Shown here: one piece after another, positions 41,888 to 50,431 of the stretch
Numbering within the stretch: the first letter of the stretch is position 1
Layout of the letters: each line of letters starts with the position of its first letter
Assembly (NCBI RefSeq): GCF_004217285.1
Contig: NZ_SHKS01000004.1
Location: forward strand, 186,001-250,000
Reading direction: 5' to 3'
Origin: Streptomyces sp. BK239
GTDB lineage: Bacteria; Actinomycetota; Actinomycetes; Streptomycetales; Streptomycetaceae
DNA length: 64,000 bases
The notes under the pieces: generated by a model
Told to the model about the DNA's origin: nothing
The model's database searches: none
The model's input: only the letters and a program-made list of their open reading frames with translations
Program-made: the position numbers and the translations under genes

Positions 41888-44053
41888 ATGACGACGGACG
41901 ACGCACCTCTCACCCTCACGGAATTCTCCGCGGCGGCCAGGCTGGCCCTCCTGGAGGCGCAGAGCCACGACCTCTCGCCCTACGAGGCGCTGACGCTGGC
42001 CCTCCAGCAGGCGACGGCCGGGACCGGCGCCCTCGGCGGGTTCGTCCATCTGCGCAGCGACACGGACGCCGGAATGCGCCTGGTGGTGGCCGGCGGTCTC
42101 CCGGACCGGCTCACCGAGGAGTGGGCGCACCTGCCGGCGGACCGCGACACCACCCCGGCGCGGACCATGCGCGACGGCTCGCTGCACTGGGACGCCGTGA
42201 AGGGCGCGCGCAGCGGCTGCCGCGCCATGGTGTCCGTGCCGCTGCACGGCGCCGACGGGCGGCTCGGCGTCCTCACCCTGCTGCTGTGGCAGGCCCAGGC
42301 GCCCGACGCCCACCAGCGGTCCTTCCTGACCGCCGTGGCGCGCTGGATGGCCGGCCGGCTCGGGCGGCGGCCGTACGCCGCGCTCGGCGGGGCGCTGCGG
42401 GCCGCCCGGATGACGGAGCTGACCTCGGCACTCGCCGAGGCCGTCACCGCGACCGACGTCGTCGACGCCGTCGCCCGCCATGTGCTCGGCCCGTTCGGCG
42501 CCGACGGGCTCGTCATCCAGGCCATAGAGAACGGCCGCATGCGTGTCGTCGGGTCCGTCGGCTACAGCCAGGACTTCCTCGACCGCCACATCGAAGGAGT
42601 GCCGACCGACTCCAACGCCCTGGTCGCCGAGGTGCTGCGACTGCGCCGGCCGCTGCTGGTCGAGAGCACCCAGGAGTTCCTGCGCCGCTTCCCCGGCCTG
42701 CGCGCCCTCACCCACCCCGACAAGAACGCGTGGGCGTTCCTGCCGCTGATCGCGTCCGGCCGCGACATCGGCTGCTGCGTCGTCTCCTTCGCCCTGCCGC
42801 GCACCTTCAGCGACGAGGAGCGCACCCTGCTGGCCGCCCTCGGCGGGCTCGTCGGCCAGGCGCTGGAACGGGCCCGGCTGTACGACGCCGAGCACGACCG
42901 CGCGCAGTCCCTGCAACGCGGGCTGCTGCCCCGGTTCCTGCCCTCCCTGCCGGCCGCGACGGCCGCCGCCCGCTACCTCCCGGCGAGCGAGGGGGCCGCG
43001 GTGGGCGGCGACTGGTACGACCTCATCGCGCTGTCCGCCGACCGGGTCGCCATGGTCGTCGGCGACGTGATGGGCCACGGCATCGCCGAGGCCGCCACCA
43101 TGGGACGGCTGCGCACCGCCGTGCGCACCCTCGCCGACCTGGAACTCCCCCCGGAGGAGGTGCTCGTCCACCTCAACGACCTCGTCGAGGAGCTCGGCGA
43201 GGACAGCTACGCCACCTGCCTGTACGCGGTGTTCGACCCCGTCGGCCGGATCTGCACCTTCTGCCGGGCCGGCCATCCGCCGCCCGTCGTCGTCCACCCC
43301 GACGGAAGCGTCCACCACCCCGAGCCGGCCGCGAACCCGCCGCTGGGGGCCGCCCGCCCGCCGTTCGACACCGGTGCGGTGCGCCTGCCGGAGGAGAGCG
43401 TGCTCGTCTTCTTCACCGACGGGCTGGTCCGCTCGGCGGGCGGGGACAGCGACGACGGGGTCGACCGGCTGACGCGGGCCGTGCGTGACGCCGTGGCGCG
43501 GACCGGCTACTTCGCGCCCGGGCGCCCCGCCGACGAGGCCGCCGACGCCGGCGAGCGCCTCGACGAACTGTGCGGCATGGTCACCACCGCGCTGACCGGC
43601 GACCGGCCGCGGGCCGTCGACGACGCCGCCCTGCTCCTCGTCCACACCCGGGCCGCCGCCCCCGGCGACGTCGCCTCCTGGCCGCTCCCGGCGGACCCGA
43701 GGGCCGCCGCGGAGGCCCGGCGGCACGTCCGGCGCCAGCTCGCGGAGTGGGGGCTCGAGGAACTGGAGGCCACCGCCGAGATGGTGGTGAGCGAACTCGT
43801 CGGCAACGCGATCCGGCACGCCAAGGGGCCCGTCAGCCTCAGGTTGCTGCGCAGCCGGTCGCTGGTCTGCGAGGTGTACGACGGCAGCCTCACCACGCCG
43901 CGCATCCGCCGCGCCGCGCAGACCGACGAGAGCGGACGGGGCCTGTACCTGGTGTCGGCGCTCTCCCGCCGCTGGGGCGCCCGCTACATGGACGACGGCA
44001 AGTGCATCTGGGCCGAGCAGGACCTCACCCCGGACGGCGCCTCCCGGCTCTGA
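41888..44053 (+). CDS. SpoIIE-type PP2C phosphatase with two GAF domains and HATPase
   Basis: A 721-residue regulator: GAF 1 (about 30-165), GAF 2 (about 175-335, with GCCVVSFALPRTFSDEE at its end), PP2C (about 350-585: SLQRGLLPRFLP, GGDWYDLIAL, VVGDVMGHGIAEAATMGRL, VFFTDGLVRSAG) and a C-terminal RsbW-like HATPase (about 600-715: MVVSELVGNAIRHAKGP, ESGRGLYLVSAL). Paired Cys occur in the second GAF (GCC). The head-to-head gene on the other strand is a second phosphatase, so one regulatory region may drive both. A hairpin follows 30 nt after the stop. Confidence 0.9.
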   Translation: MTTDDAPLTLTEFSAAARLALLEAQSHDLSPYEALTLALQQATAGTGALGGFVHLRSDTDAGMRLVVAGGLPDRLTEEWAHLPADRDTTPARTMRDGSLHWDAVKGARSGCRAMVSVPLHGADGRLGVLTLLLWQAQAPDAHQRSFLTAVARWMAGRLGRRPYAALGGALRAARMTELTSALAEAVTATDVVDAVARHVLGPFGADGLVIQAIENGRMRVVGSVGYSQDFLDRHIEGVPTDSNALVAEVLRLRRPLLVESTQEFLRRFPGLRALTHPDKNAWAFLPLIASGRDIGCCVVSFALPRTFSDEERTLLAALGGLVGQALERARLYDAEHDRAQSLQRGLLPRFLPSLPAATAAARYLPASEGAAVGGDWYDLIALSADRVAMVVGDVMGHGIAEAATMGRLRTAVRTLADLELPPEEVLVHLNDLVEELGEDSYATCLYAVFDPVGRICTFCRAGHPPPVVVHPDGSVHHPEPAANPPLGAARPPFDTGAVRLPEESVLVFFTDGLVRSAGGDSDDGVDRLTRAVRDAVARTGYFAPGRPADEAADAGERLDELCGMVTTALTGDRPRAVDDAALLLVHTRAAAPGDVASWPLPADPRAAAEARRHVRRQLAEWGLEELEATAEMVVSELVGNAIRHAKGPVSLRLLRSRSLVCEVYDGSLTTPRIRRAAQTDESGRGLYLVSALSRRWGARYMDDGKCIWAEQDLTPDGASRL

Positions 44054-44082
44054 CGGTCCCGTCCGCGGCTCTTCCCGGCGCT

Positions 44083-44100
44083 CGCCCGCCTCCTCGGGCG
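44083..44100 (+). terminator. Hairpin after the third phosphatase gene
   Basis: CGCCCG and CGGGCG (6 bp) flank CCTCCT, 30 nt downstream of the stop. GC-only stem without U-tract; a plausible but weak terminator. Confidence 0.45.
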
Positions 44101-44154
44101 GTCCGGCTCGCGCATGCCGCGCTGATCGATCAACTCCGGTTCCGTTTCGACCTC

Positions 44155-44183
44155 TTGACGCGGCGTGCCGCAGTGGTGATCCT
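44155..44183 (+). promoter_or_regulatory. Candidate promoter TTGACG-N17-GATCCT
   Basis: A near-consensus -35 (TTGACG) and a weaker -10 (GATCCT) lie about 45 bp before the GTG of the secreted dipeptidase-like gene, in a locally less GC-rich stretch. Position and spacing fit a housekeeping-type promoter. Confidence 0.4.
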
Positions 44184-44227
44184 CATCGCATATCTGTACC
44201 GGTCATGACAACACAAGGACGTGAGCA

Positions 44228-46291
44228 GTGACCAAGGCTCGACGCCCGCACCGCGGACGCAAAGACGTCACCGTCGTGTCGCTGCTCCTCCTGGTGCTCG
44301 CCACGGTGCTCGGACCCACCCCGAGTTCGGCCGCCGCGGCCGACTGGTGGACGCCCACCGCCCGGCCCGCGCCGGATTCCGGTATCGACGTCACCGGTGA
44401 GCCGTTCACCGGGACCGACGCCCAGGGCAAGGTGCGCGGGTTCGTCGACGCGCACAACCACCTGATGTCCAACGAGGGGTTCGGCGGCCGCCTCATCTGC
44501 GGAAAGCCGTTCTCCGCCGCGGGCGTCGCCGACGCCCTCAAGGACTGTCCCGAGCACTACCCGGACGGCACCCTCGCCGTCTTCGACTACATCACCCACG
44601 GCGGGGACGGCCGCCACGACCCGGCCGGCTGGCCCACCTTCAAGGACTGGCCCGCCTACGACTCGATGACCCACCAGGCGAACTACTACGCCTGGGTCGA
44701 GCGCGCCTGGCGCGGCGGCCAGCGCGTCCTGGTCAACGACCTCGTCACCAACGGCGTGATCTGCTCGGTCTACTTCTTCAAGGACCGCGGCTGCGACGAG
44801 ATGACCTCCATCCGGCTCCAGGCCAAGCTGACCTACGACCTCCAGGCCTACGTCGACAGGATGTACGGCGGCACGGGCAAGGGCTGGTTCCGCGTCGTCA
44901 CCGACAGCGCGCAGGCCCGCCAGGTCATCCAGCAGGGCAAACTCGCCGTCGTGCTGGGCGTCGAGACCTCCGAGCCGTTCGGCTGCAAGCAGGTCCTGGA
45001 CATCGCGCAGTGCAGCAAGGAGGACATCGACAAGGGCCTGGACGAGCTGTACGCGCTGGGCGTGCGCAGCATGTTCCTGTGCCACAAGCTCGACAACGCG
45101 CTCTGCGGCGTCCGCTTCGACGAGCACGGCCTCGGAACCGCCATCAACGTCGGCCAGTTCCTGTCCACGGGCACCTTCTGGAAGACCGAGAAGTGCACCG
45201 GCCCGCAGAAGGACAACCCCATCGGCGACGTGGCGGTCTCGAAGGCCGCGGCCGACCTCCCGGCCGGCACCGAGGCGCCCCGCTACGCGGCCGACGCCCG
45301 GTGCAACGTCCGCGGGCTCACCGGCCTCGGCGAGTACGCCCTGCGCGGCCTGATGAAACGCAAGATGATGGTCGAGATCGACCACATGAGCGTGAAGGCC
45401 ACCGGCCGGGTCCTCGACATCCTGGAGGCCGAGTCCTACCCCGGCGTCATCTCCTCGCACAGCTGGATGGACGCCGACTGGACCGAGCGGGTCTACGCCG
45501 TCGGCGGCTTCGTCGCCCAGTACATGCACGGCTCCAAGGAGTTCAGCGCCGAGGCCGAGCGCACCGACGCCCTGCGCGACAAGTACGGCGTCGGCTACGG
45601 CTACGGCACCGACTTCAACGGCATCGGCGACCATCCCGCCCCGCGCGGCGCGGACGCGGCCGACAAGGTCGTCTACCCCTTCAGGAGCGCCGACGGCGGC
45701 TCCGTCATCGACCGGCAGACCACCGGACAGCGCACCTGGGACGTCAACACCGACGGCGCCGCCCACGCCGGCATGATCCCCGACTGGATCGAGGACATCC
45801 GGCTCGTCGGCGGCCGGGACGTCGTGGACGACCTCTTGCGCGGCGCCGAGTCCTATCTCGGCACCTGGGGCGGCACCGAGCGGCACCAGGCCGGCGTCGA
45901 CCTCGCCAAGGGGGCGGCGGCGACGGCCAGTTCGGCCGAGTCCAACCCCTTCACCAGCTACGCCCCGGGCCGCGCCGTCGACGGCGACGCCGGCACCCGC
46001 TGGGCCAGCGACTGGAGCGACGACCAGTGGCTGCGCGTCGACCTGGGCGCCACCCACCTGGTCGGCCGCGTCACCCTGCAGTGGGAGCGCGCCTTCGGCA
46101 AGGCGTACCGGATCGAGCTCTCCACCGACGGCGTGACCTGGCGGACCGCCTGGTCGACCACGGCCGGCGACGGCGGCCTCGACACGGCCCGCTTCACCGG
46201 CGCCCCGGCCCGCTACGTCCGCGTCCAGGGCGTCACCCGCGGCACCGAGTGGGGGTACTCGCTCCACGAGGTCGGCGTCTACAGCAGCTGA
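44228..46291 (+). CDS. Secreted dipeptidase-like amidohydrolase with F5/8 type C domain
   Basis: A 687-residue exported protein. The signal peptide ends about residue 37 (SAAAADW). The main part (about 60-555) is a TIM-barrel metal-dependent hydrolase related to the membrane dipeptidase (peptidase M19) group: VDAHNHL near residue 75, VLGVETSEPFGC, MVEIDHMSVKA, VISSHSWMDAD and GYGTDFNGIGDHP supply the metal-binding His/Asp. The C-terminal ~125 residues form a discoidin/F5-8C module (GRAVDGDAGTRWASDWSDDQWLRVDLG) for carbohydrate or surface binding. The chain has more than ten Cys. GTG start with AAGGA upstream. The exact substrate is unknown. It is convergent with cbiO. Confidence 0.86.
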   Translation: MTKARRPHRGRKDVTVVSLLLLVLATVLGPTPSSAAAADWWTPTARPAPDSGIDVTGEPFTGTDAQGKVRGFVDAHNHLMSNEGFGGRLICGKPFSAAGVADALKDCPEHYPDGTLAVFDYITHGGDGRHDPAGWPTFKDWPAYDSMTHQANYYAWVERAWRGGQRVLVNDLVTNGVICSVYFFKDRGCDEMTSIRLQAKLTYDLQAYVDRMYGGTGKGWFRVVTDSAQARQVIQQGKLAVVLGVETSEPFGCKQVLDIAQCSKEDIDKGLDELYALGVRSMFLCHKLDNALCGVRFDEHGLGTAINVGQFLSTGTFWKTEKCTGPQKDNPIGDVAVSKAAADLPAGTEAPRYAADARCNVRGLTGLGEYALRGLMKRKMMVEIDHMSVKATGRVLDILEAESYPGVISSHSWMDADWTERVYAVGGFVAQYMHGSKEFSAEAERTDALRDKYGVGYGYGTDFNGIGDHPAPRGADAADKVVYPFRSADGGSVIDRQTTGQRTWDVNTDGAAHAGMIPDWIEDIRLVGGRDVVDDLLRGAESYLGTWGGTERHQAGVDLAKGAAATASSAESNPFTSYAPGRAVDGDAGTRWASDWSDDQWLRVDLGATHLVGRVTLQWERAFGKAYRIELSTDGVTWRTAWSTTAGDGGLDTARFTGAPARYVRVQGVTRGTEWGYSLHEVGVYSS

Positions 46292-46307
46292 CACGGGCCT
46301 CCCGCCG

Positions 46308-46324
46308 CGGACCTCCCCGGTCCG
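46308..46324. terminator. Hairpin between dipeptidase-like gene and cbiO
   Basis: CGGACC-TCCCC-GGTCCG, 6-bp arms with a 5-nt loop, sits in the 37-bp gap between two convergent stops and can act for both strands. Confidence 0.5.
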
Positions 46325-46328
46325 GCCG

Positions 46329-47186
46329 TCAGGATTCGGCCGGACCCGGGGCCGCGAGGGGCGCCGCCGTCAGGGCGTTCAGTTCCTCGGGGCTGCGCGG
46401 ACCCGGCTGGGACGCGTCCAACAGGCCCTGCGCGCGCAGCAGTCGCGCCGCCGCCACCCCCCACGGCAGCCGCAGCCCCGCCTGCCGCAGCAGGTCCGTG
46501 CGGGCCAGGGCCGCGGCGGCGGGGCCGGTGTGGGCGCCGGACGGAGTGAGCAGGGCCGCGTCGTCGGCCCAGCGCAGGGCGAGGTCGACGTCGTGCGTGG
46601 CCATCACCACCGTGGTGCCGGACGCCCGCAGCGAGTCCAGCGTGGCCAGCAGACGCTCCTGACCGTCCGGGTCGAGCCCCGCCGTCGGCTCGTCCAGGAT
46701 CAGCACCCGGGGCCGCATCGCGACGGCGCCCGCGATCGCCGTCCGCTTGCGCTGCCCGTACGACAGCAGATGGGTGGGCCGGTCGGCCAGCGCGGCGATG
46801 TCCAGCGCGGCGAGCGCCTCGTCCACCCGGGCCCGCACCTCACCGTCGGACAGGCCGAGGTTCAGCGGCCCGAACGACACGTCCTGGGAGACGGACGCGG
46901 CGAACAACTGGTCGTCCGGGTCCTGCACCACCAGCTGGACGGTCGTCCGCAGCCGGGTCAGCCCCTTGCGGTCGTACGACACCGGCCGCCCCTCGACCCT
47001 CAACTCCCCGCTCCGGGGCCGCAGTCCACCGCTGAGCAGCCGCATCAGCGTCGTCTTGCCGCTGCCGTTGCGGCCCAGCAGGGCGAGCGCGCGCCCCTCG
47101 CGGACCTCGAAGTCGAGACCGTCGAGCACGGTCGGGCCGTCCTCGTACGCGAAGGAGGCGCCCCGCAGCGCGACCAGCTCGCTCAT
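46329..47186 (-). CDS. cbiO: Cobalt ECF transporter ATPase CbiO
   Basis: A 285-residue ABC ATPase of the ECF type that powers cobalt uptake by CbiMNQ. Walker A is GRNGSGKTTLM, Q-loop QDPDDQLF, signature LLSYGQRKRTAIAGAV, Walker B RVLILDEPTAGLD and H-loop MATHDVDLAL. The QDPDDQLF phrase is typical of CbiO/EcfA. An unusual C-terminal extension of about 60 residues (after DDAALLTPSG) is Ala/Pro rich. The start overlaps the cbiQ stop (ATGA). It is the last gene of the riboswitch-controlled cbiMNQO operon. Confidence 0.93.
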   Translation of the reverse strand: MSELVALRGASFAYEDGPTVLDGLDFEVREGRALALLGRNGSGKTTLMRLLSGGLRPRSGELRVEGRPVSYDRKGLTRLRTTVQLVVQDPDDQLFAASVSQDVSFGPLNLGLSDGEVRARVDEALAALDIAALADRPTHLLSYGQRKRTAIAGAVAMRPRVLILDEPTAGLDPDGQERLLATLDSLRASGTTVVMATHDVDLALRWADDAALLTPSGAHTGPAAAALARTDLLRQAGLRLPWGVAAARLLRAQGLLDASQPGPRSPEELNALTAAPLAAPGPAES

Positions 47187-47932
47187 GTCAGAGGCCTTTC
47201 CAGGATCAGGGTCAGGACGGCAAGGGCCCCGAGGAGCCCGAGGGCGGCCGCCACGAAACGGACGGAGACGCGCGCCTCGGGCACCAGCACGCGCAGGGTG
47301 CCGTCGTAGCCGCGTCCGGCGAGCCCGGCCTGCAGCCGCGTCGCCCGGTCGAAGGCCCGCACGAACGCGGTGGCGCCCAGCCCGGCGAGCGAACGCCACT
47401 CCGCCGCCCGGCCGGTGTGCCCGAGCCGGGCCGCCTGGGCCTCCCGGATCCGGCGCACCGAGTCCAGCAGCAGGAAGCTCATCCGGTACGTCACCAGCGC
47501 GACGTCGACGACCGGCGCCGGCACCCCGGCCTTCACCAGGCGGGGCAGCAGGTCCGACATCGGGGTCGTGAACGCGAACAGCAGGACGCCGAGCGAGGCC
47601 GCCGAGGTGCGCAGCATCAGCTCCCCGGCGCGGGCCGGTCCGCCGTCGGCCCAGCCCACCCATCCGCCGGGCCCGCCCACGCGCACCAGCAGGGTGACCG
47701 CGCCGGTCGCGCAGAAGCCCAGCGGCACCCGATAGGCGCGCCACAACCGGCGGGCCGGGACGCCCGCCGGGCCCAGCAGCACGGCGAGCGCCGCCGCCAG
47801 CACCAGCGCCGCTCCCGGCCACGGCGGCAGCGAGATCGCCAGCACGGTCAGCCCCAGACCGAGCACGGCCTTGTCCACGGGGTGGCGGCGGCGCCAGCGA
47901 CTGCTGTGCGCCGCCGCGTCGATCGGCAGCAC
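47183..47932 (-). CDS. cbiQ: Cobalt ECF transporter transmembrane protein CbiQ
   Basis: A 249-residue T-component with about six hydrophobic segments. The cytoplasmic coupling helices include RIREAQAARLG and the short Ala-Arg-Gly motif region LQAGLAGRGYDG, which contact CbiO. The N-terminus LPIDAAAHSSRWRRRHPVDKAVL is typical of CbiQ. GTG start. It follows cbiN by 7 nt and overlaps cbiO by 4 nt. It links substrate-capture protein CbiM to the ATPase in the cytoplasmic membrane. Confidence 0.93.
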   Translation of the reverse strand: MLPIDAAAHSSRWRRRHPVDKAVLGLGLTVLAISLPPWPGAALVLAAALAVLLGPAGVPARRLWRAYRVPLGFCATGAVTLLVRVGGPGGWVGWADGGPARAGELMLRTSAASLGVLLFAFTTPMSDLLPRLVKAGVPAPVVDVALVTYRMSFLLLDSVRRIREAQAARLGHTGRAAEWRSLAGLGATAFVRAFDRATRLQAGLAGRGYDGTLRVLVPEARVSVRFVAAALGLLGALAVLTLILERPLT

Positions 47933-47939
47933 GAGGTGC

Positions 47940-48317
47940 TCAGGCCGGTTCGGAGGCGGACCGTGCCGAGGCGCCCTCGGACGGGGTGCCGTCCGGGCCG
48001 TCCGCCCGGGTCAGGGCCCGCAGCTCGCCCTGGCGGCGGCCGCGGCGCAGCCCGAAGTAGTAGGCGAGCACGCCCGCGCCGAGCGCGGCCTGGAGAGCGA
48101 AGAGGGCCGACTCGATCTCGCCGGAGGGTGGTTCGTACAGGGGGGAGAACCAGGGCTCGTAGTCGGGCTCGATCTCGGTGATCGCGGTCTCCGCCTCGGC
48201 GTCGGAGCCGGTGAACGGCTCCTTCTTGTGGTCGCCGAGCCCGAGGGCCAGCGGCAGCACGGCCAGGGCGACGACGAGGAGGAGCAGCAGCGCGTTGATC
48301 TTCGTGTTGCGCTTCAC
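47940..48317 (-). CDS. cbiN: Cobalt transport accessory protein CbiN
   Basis: A 125-residue protein with two membrane helices ([19 protein letters not shown] and [22 protein letters not shown]) and the conserved extracytoplasmic loop [35 protein letters not shown], recognisable as the CbiN signature. The charged cytoplasmic tail ([17 protein letters not shown] onward) is longer than in enteric CbiN. CbiN helps load Co2+ into CbiM. ATGA overlap with cbiM. Confidence 0.95.
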   Translation of the reverse strand: MKRNTKINALLLLLVVALAVLPLALGLGDHKKEPFTGSDAEAETAITEIEPDYEPWFSPLYEPPSGEIESALFALQAALGAGVLAYYFGLRRGRRQGELRALTRADGPDGTPSEGASARSASEPA

Positions 48318-49033
48318 CGGGCCACCGCCTCGGTGTCGGTGTCGGTGTCGACGCCGGCCTCGGTCTTCCGGCCGGCGAGCAGCACGCCGAGCCGGGTCAG
48401 CTCGCCCTTGCTGGACTGCACCAGCAGACGCATCACCAGCACCGTGAGCAGCCCCTCGCTGACGGCCAGCGGGATCTGCGTGACGGCGAAGATCGAGCCG
48501 AACTTGCCCAGCGCGCCGAGGAACCCGCTGCCGGGGTCGGGGAACGCCAGCGCGAGCTGGACGCTGGTGACGCAGTAGGTGGACAGGTCGGCGACGAACG
48601 CGCCGAAGAACACCGCGACCATCAGCGGCACGTCGCAGCGGCGCAGCAGCCGGTAGGTGCCGTAGCCCGCCCAGGGGCCGACGATCGCCATGGAGAACAC
48701 GTTGGCGCCGAGCGTGGTCAGACCGCCGTGGGCGAGCAGCAGCGCCTGGAACAGCAGGGTGATCGTGCCCAGCACCGCCATGATCGGCGGCCGGAAGAGG
48801 ATGGCGCCCAGCCCCGTCCCGGTCGGGTGGGAGCAGCTCCCGGTGACGGACGGCAGTTTCAGCGCGGACAGGACGAAGGTGAAGGCTCCGGACGCGCCCA
48901 GGAGCAGGGTGCTCTCGGGGTGTTCGCGCACTTCACGGTTGAGACAGCGCACTCCGTGGACGACGAACGGCGCCGACGCGACACCCCAGGCGACCGCGTG
49001 CGCCGGAGGAAGGAAACCCTCGGCAATGTGCAT
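48314..49033 (-). CDS. cbiM: Cobalt ECF transporter substrate-capture protein CbiM
   Basis: A 239-residue S-component with about seven membrane helices. The start at 49033 ([13 protein letters not shown]) is required by mechanism: His2 next to the free N-terminus is part of the Co2+ site in this family, so the longer open frame upstream cannot be the protein. Other conserved parts are [19 protein letters not shown], with metal-site His, and [22 protein letters not shown] lies upstream. It is the first gene of cbiMNQO, directly downstream of a cobalamin riboswitch; repression by B12 is expected. Confidence 0.95.
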   Translation of the reverse strand: MHIAEGFLPPAHAVAWGVASAPFVVHGVRCLNREVREHPESTLLLGASGAFTFVLSALKLPSVTGSCSHPTGTGLGAILFRPPIMAVLGTITLLFQALLLAHGGLTTLGANVFSMAIVGPWAGYGTYRLLRRCDVPLMVAVFFGAFVADLSTYCVTSVQLALAFPDPGSGFLGALGKFGSIFAVTQIPLAVSEGLLTVLVMRLLVQSSKGELTRLGVLLAGRKTEAGVDTDTDTEAVAR

Positions 49034-49077
49034 GGCTTGGCAGACCCTCTCCAGCACCTCGTGGATGGTTGACGCGC

Positions 49078-49232
49078 CCTGGCCGGTCTCCTGGCTGACG
49101 GGTACCACCGCCCGTGCTCCGCCTTCCCGGGTCGCAAGGACCCAGTGGCTGCCCGTGAGGGCCGGAGCCGGACTTCCCGATCACAGTGGCGAGGGCCGCA
49201 CCGGCATCACACCGGATTTCCCGTTCACCAAG
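49078..49232 (-). promoter_or_regulatory. Cobalamin riboswitch
   Basis: Read on the minus strand, the segment carries the hallmark elements in order: GGTGAACGGGAAATCCGGTG, CTCGCCACTGTGATCGGGAAG, a second GCCACTGGG, GACCCGGGAAGGCGGA, and the B12 box AGCCAGGAGACCGGCC (49096-49080). It ends about 45 nt before the cbiM ATG. Adenosylcobalamin binding should shut off the cobalt importer, probably at translation initiation, since no strong terminator is seen between box and start. Confidence 0.95.
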
Positions 49233-49240
49233 GCGTGGTG

Positions 49241-49270
49241 ACAGTAGTGCCCATACAAACGCGCTGGCAA
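49241..49270 (-). promoter_or_regulatory. Promoter of the cbiMNQO operon
   Basis: On the minus strand TTGCCA (49270-49265) and TACTGT (49246-49241) are separated by 18 bp, and the predicted start of transcription falls a few bases before the riboswitch. Spacing and position fit a housekeeping sigma promoter well. Confidence 0.65.
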
Positions 49271-49312
49271 GCGGGCGTGTTATTCCGCTGCCCAGAGGGT
49301 TACTCCGGTGCT

Positions 49313-50401
49313 ATGGCACGGACATCCAAATCCGATCACCGTATCGAGGGCCCCACCGGGACCGGACCGGAGCGCGAGCCCGGCCCGGACGAGTCGGTGG
49401 AACGGCGGGCACCGGACGAGCCCACCCAGCTGCCCAAGCGCTCCTGGGGGGCGGTGCTCAAGGGGACGGTCAAGGAGTTCCAGGACGACGAGCTCACCGA
49501 CCGGGCGGCGGCGCTGACCTACTACGGCATCCTGTCGCTGTTCCCCGCCCTGCTGGTGCTGGTGTCCCTGCTGGGCGTCGCGGGCAAGTCGGCGACCGAC
49601 GAGGTCCTCTCGAACGTCAGGAAGCTCGCCCCCGGCTCCGCCCGGGACATCATCAGCGACGCGGTGACCCAGCTCCAGGGCCGCGGCGGGGTCGGCTCGA
49701 TCATGGCGGTCGTCGGCATCGTCCTCGCCGTCTGGTCGGCCTCCGGCTACGTCGCCGCGTTCATCCGCAGCGCGAACGCCGTCTACGACATGCCGGAGGG
49801 CCGCCCCGTCTGGAAGGTGCTGCCGGTCCGTGTCGGCGTCACGGTGACGCTGCTCGTGCTGGCCGTGATCAGCGCGCTGATCGTGGTCTTCACCGGTGAC
49901 CTGGCCCGACGGGCGGGTGAGACGCTGGGCATCGGCGACACCGCGCTGACGGTGTGGTCGATCGCGAAGTGGCCGGTGCTGGTCGTCCTCGTCACGATCA
50001 TGATCGCCCTGCTGTACTGGGCGACGCCGAACGTCAAGGGCCGCGGCTTCAAGTGGATCACCCCGGGCAGTGTGCTGGCCCTGCTCATCTGGCTGATCGC
50101 CTCCGCCGGCTTCGCGTTCTACGCGGCCAACTTCGCCTCGTACAACAAGACCTACGGCACGCTCGCCGGCGTGATCGTGTTCCTGGTGTGGCTGTGGATC
50201 AGCAACATCGCCATTCTGCTGGGCCTGGAGTTCGACGCGGAACTCGCGCGGCAGCGCGCCGTCGCCGGTGGACTGCCCGACGACGAGGAGCCCTACGTGC
50301 CGCCGCGTGACACGCGCGCGTGGACCGAGGAGGACCAGCGGCGGATGGAGGAGGACCAGCGGCGGGCGACGGACAACCGGCAGCGGGCGGACGACGAATA
50401 G
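49313..50401 (+). CDS. YihY/BrkB family membrane protein
   Basis: A 362-residue inner-membrane protein with six helices (about 60-310). The family opening is visible: DDELTDRAAALTYYGILSLFPALLVLVSLLG, later VGIVLAVWSASGYVAAFIRSANAVYD, ATPNVKGRGFKWITPGSVLALLIWL and YNKTYGTLAGVIVFLVWLWISNIAILLGLEFDAEL. Long acidic N- and C-terminal tails are cytoplasmic; the C-terminal tail repeats EEDQRRMEEDQRRATDNRQR. The function is unsettled (once misnamed RNase BN). Start ATG 49313; the ribosome site is weak. Divergent from the cobalt operon. Confidence 0.9.
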   Translation: MARTSKSDHRIEGPTGTGPEREPGPDESVERRAPDEPTQLPKRSWGAVLKGTVKEFQDDELTDRAAALTYYGILSLFPALLVLVSLLGVAGKSATDEVLSNVRKLAPGSARDIISDAVTQLQGRGGVGSIMAVVGIVLAVWSASGYVAAFIRSANAVYDMPEGRPVWKVLPVRVGVTVTLLVLAVISALIVVFTGDLARRAGETLGIGDTALTVWSIAKWPVLVVLVTIMIALLYWATPNVKGRGFKWITPGSVLALLIWLIASAGFAFYAANFASYNKTYGTLAGVIVFLVWLWISNIAILLGLEFDAELARQRAVAGGLPDDEEPYVPPRDTRAWTEEDQRRMEEDQRRATDNRQRADDE

Positions 50402-50431
50402 GGTCCGCCGGGGGTGGGCCGCCCGGGGGGT

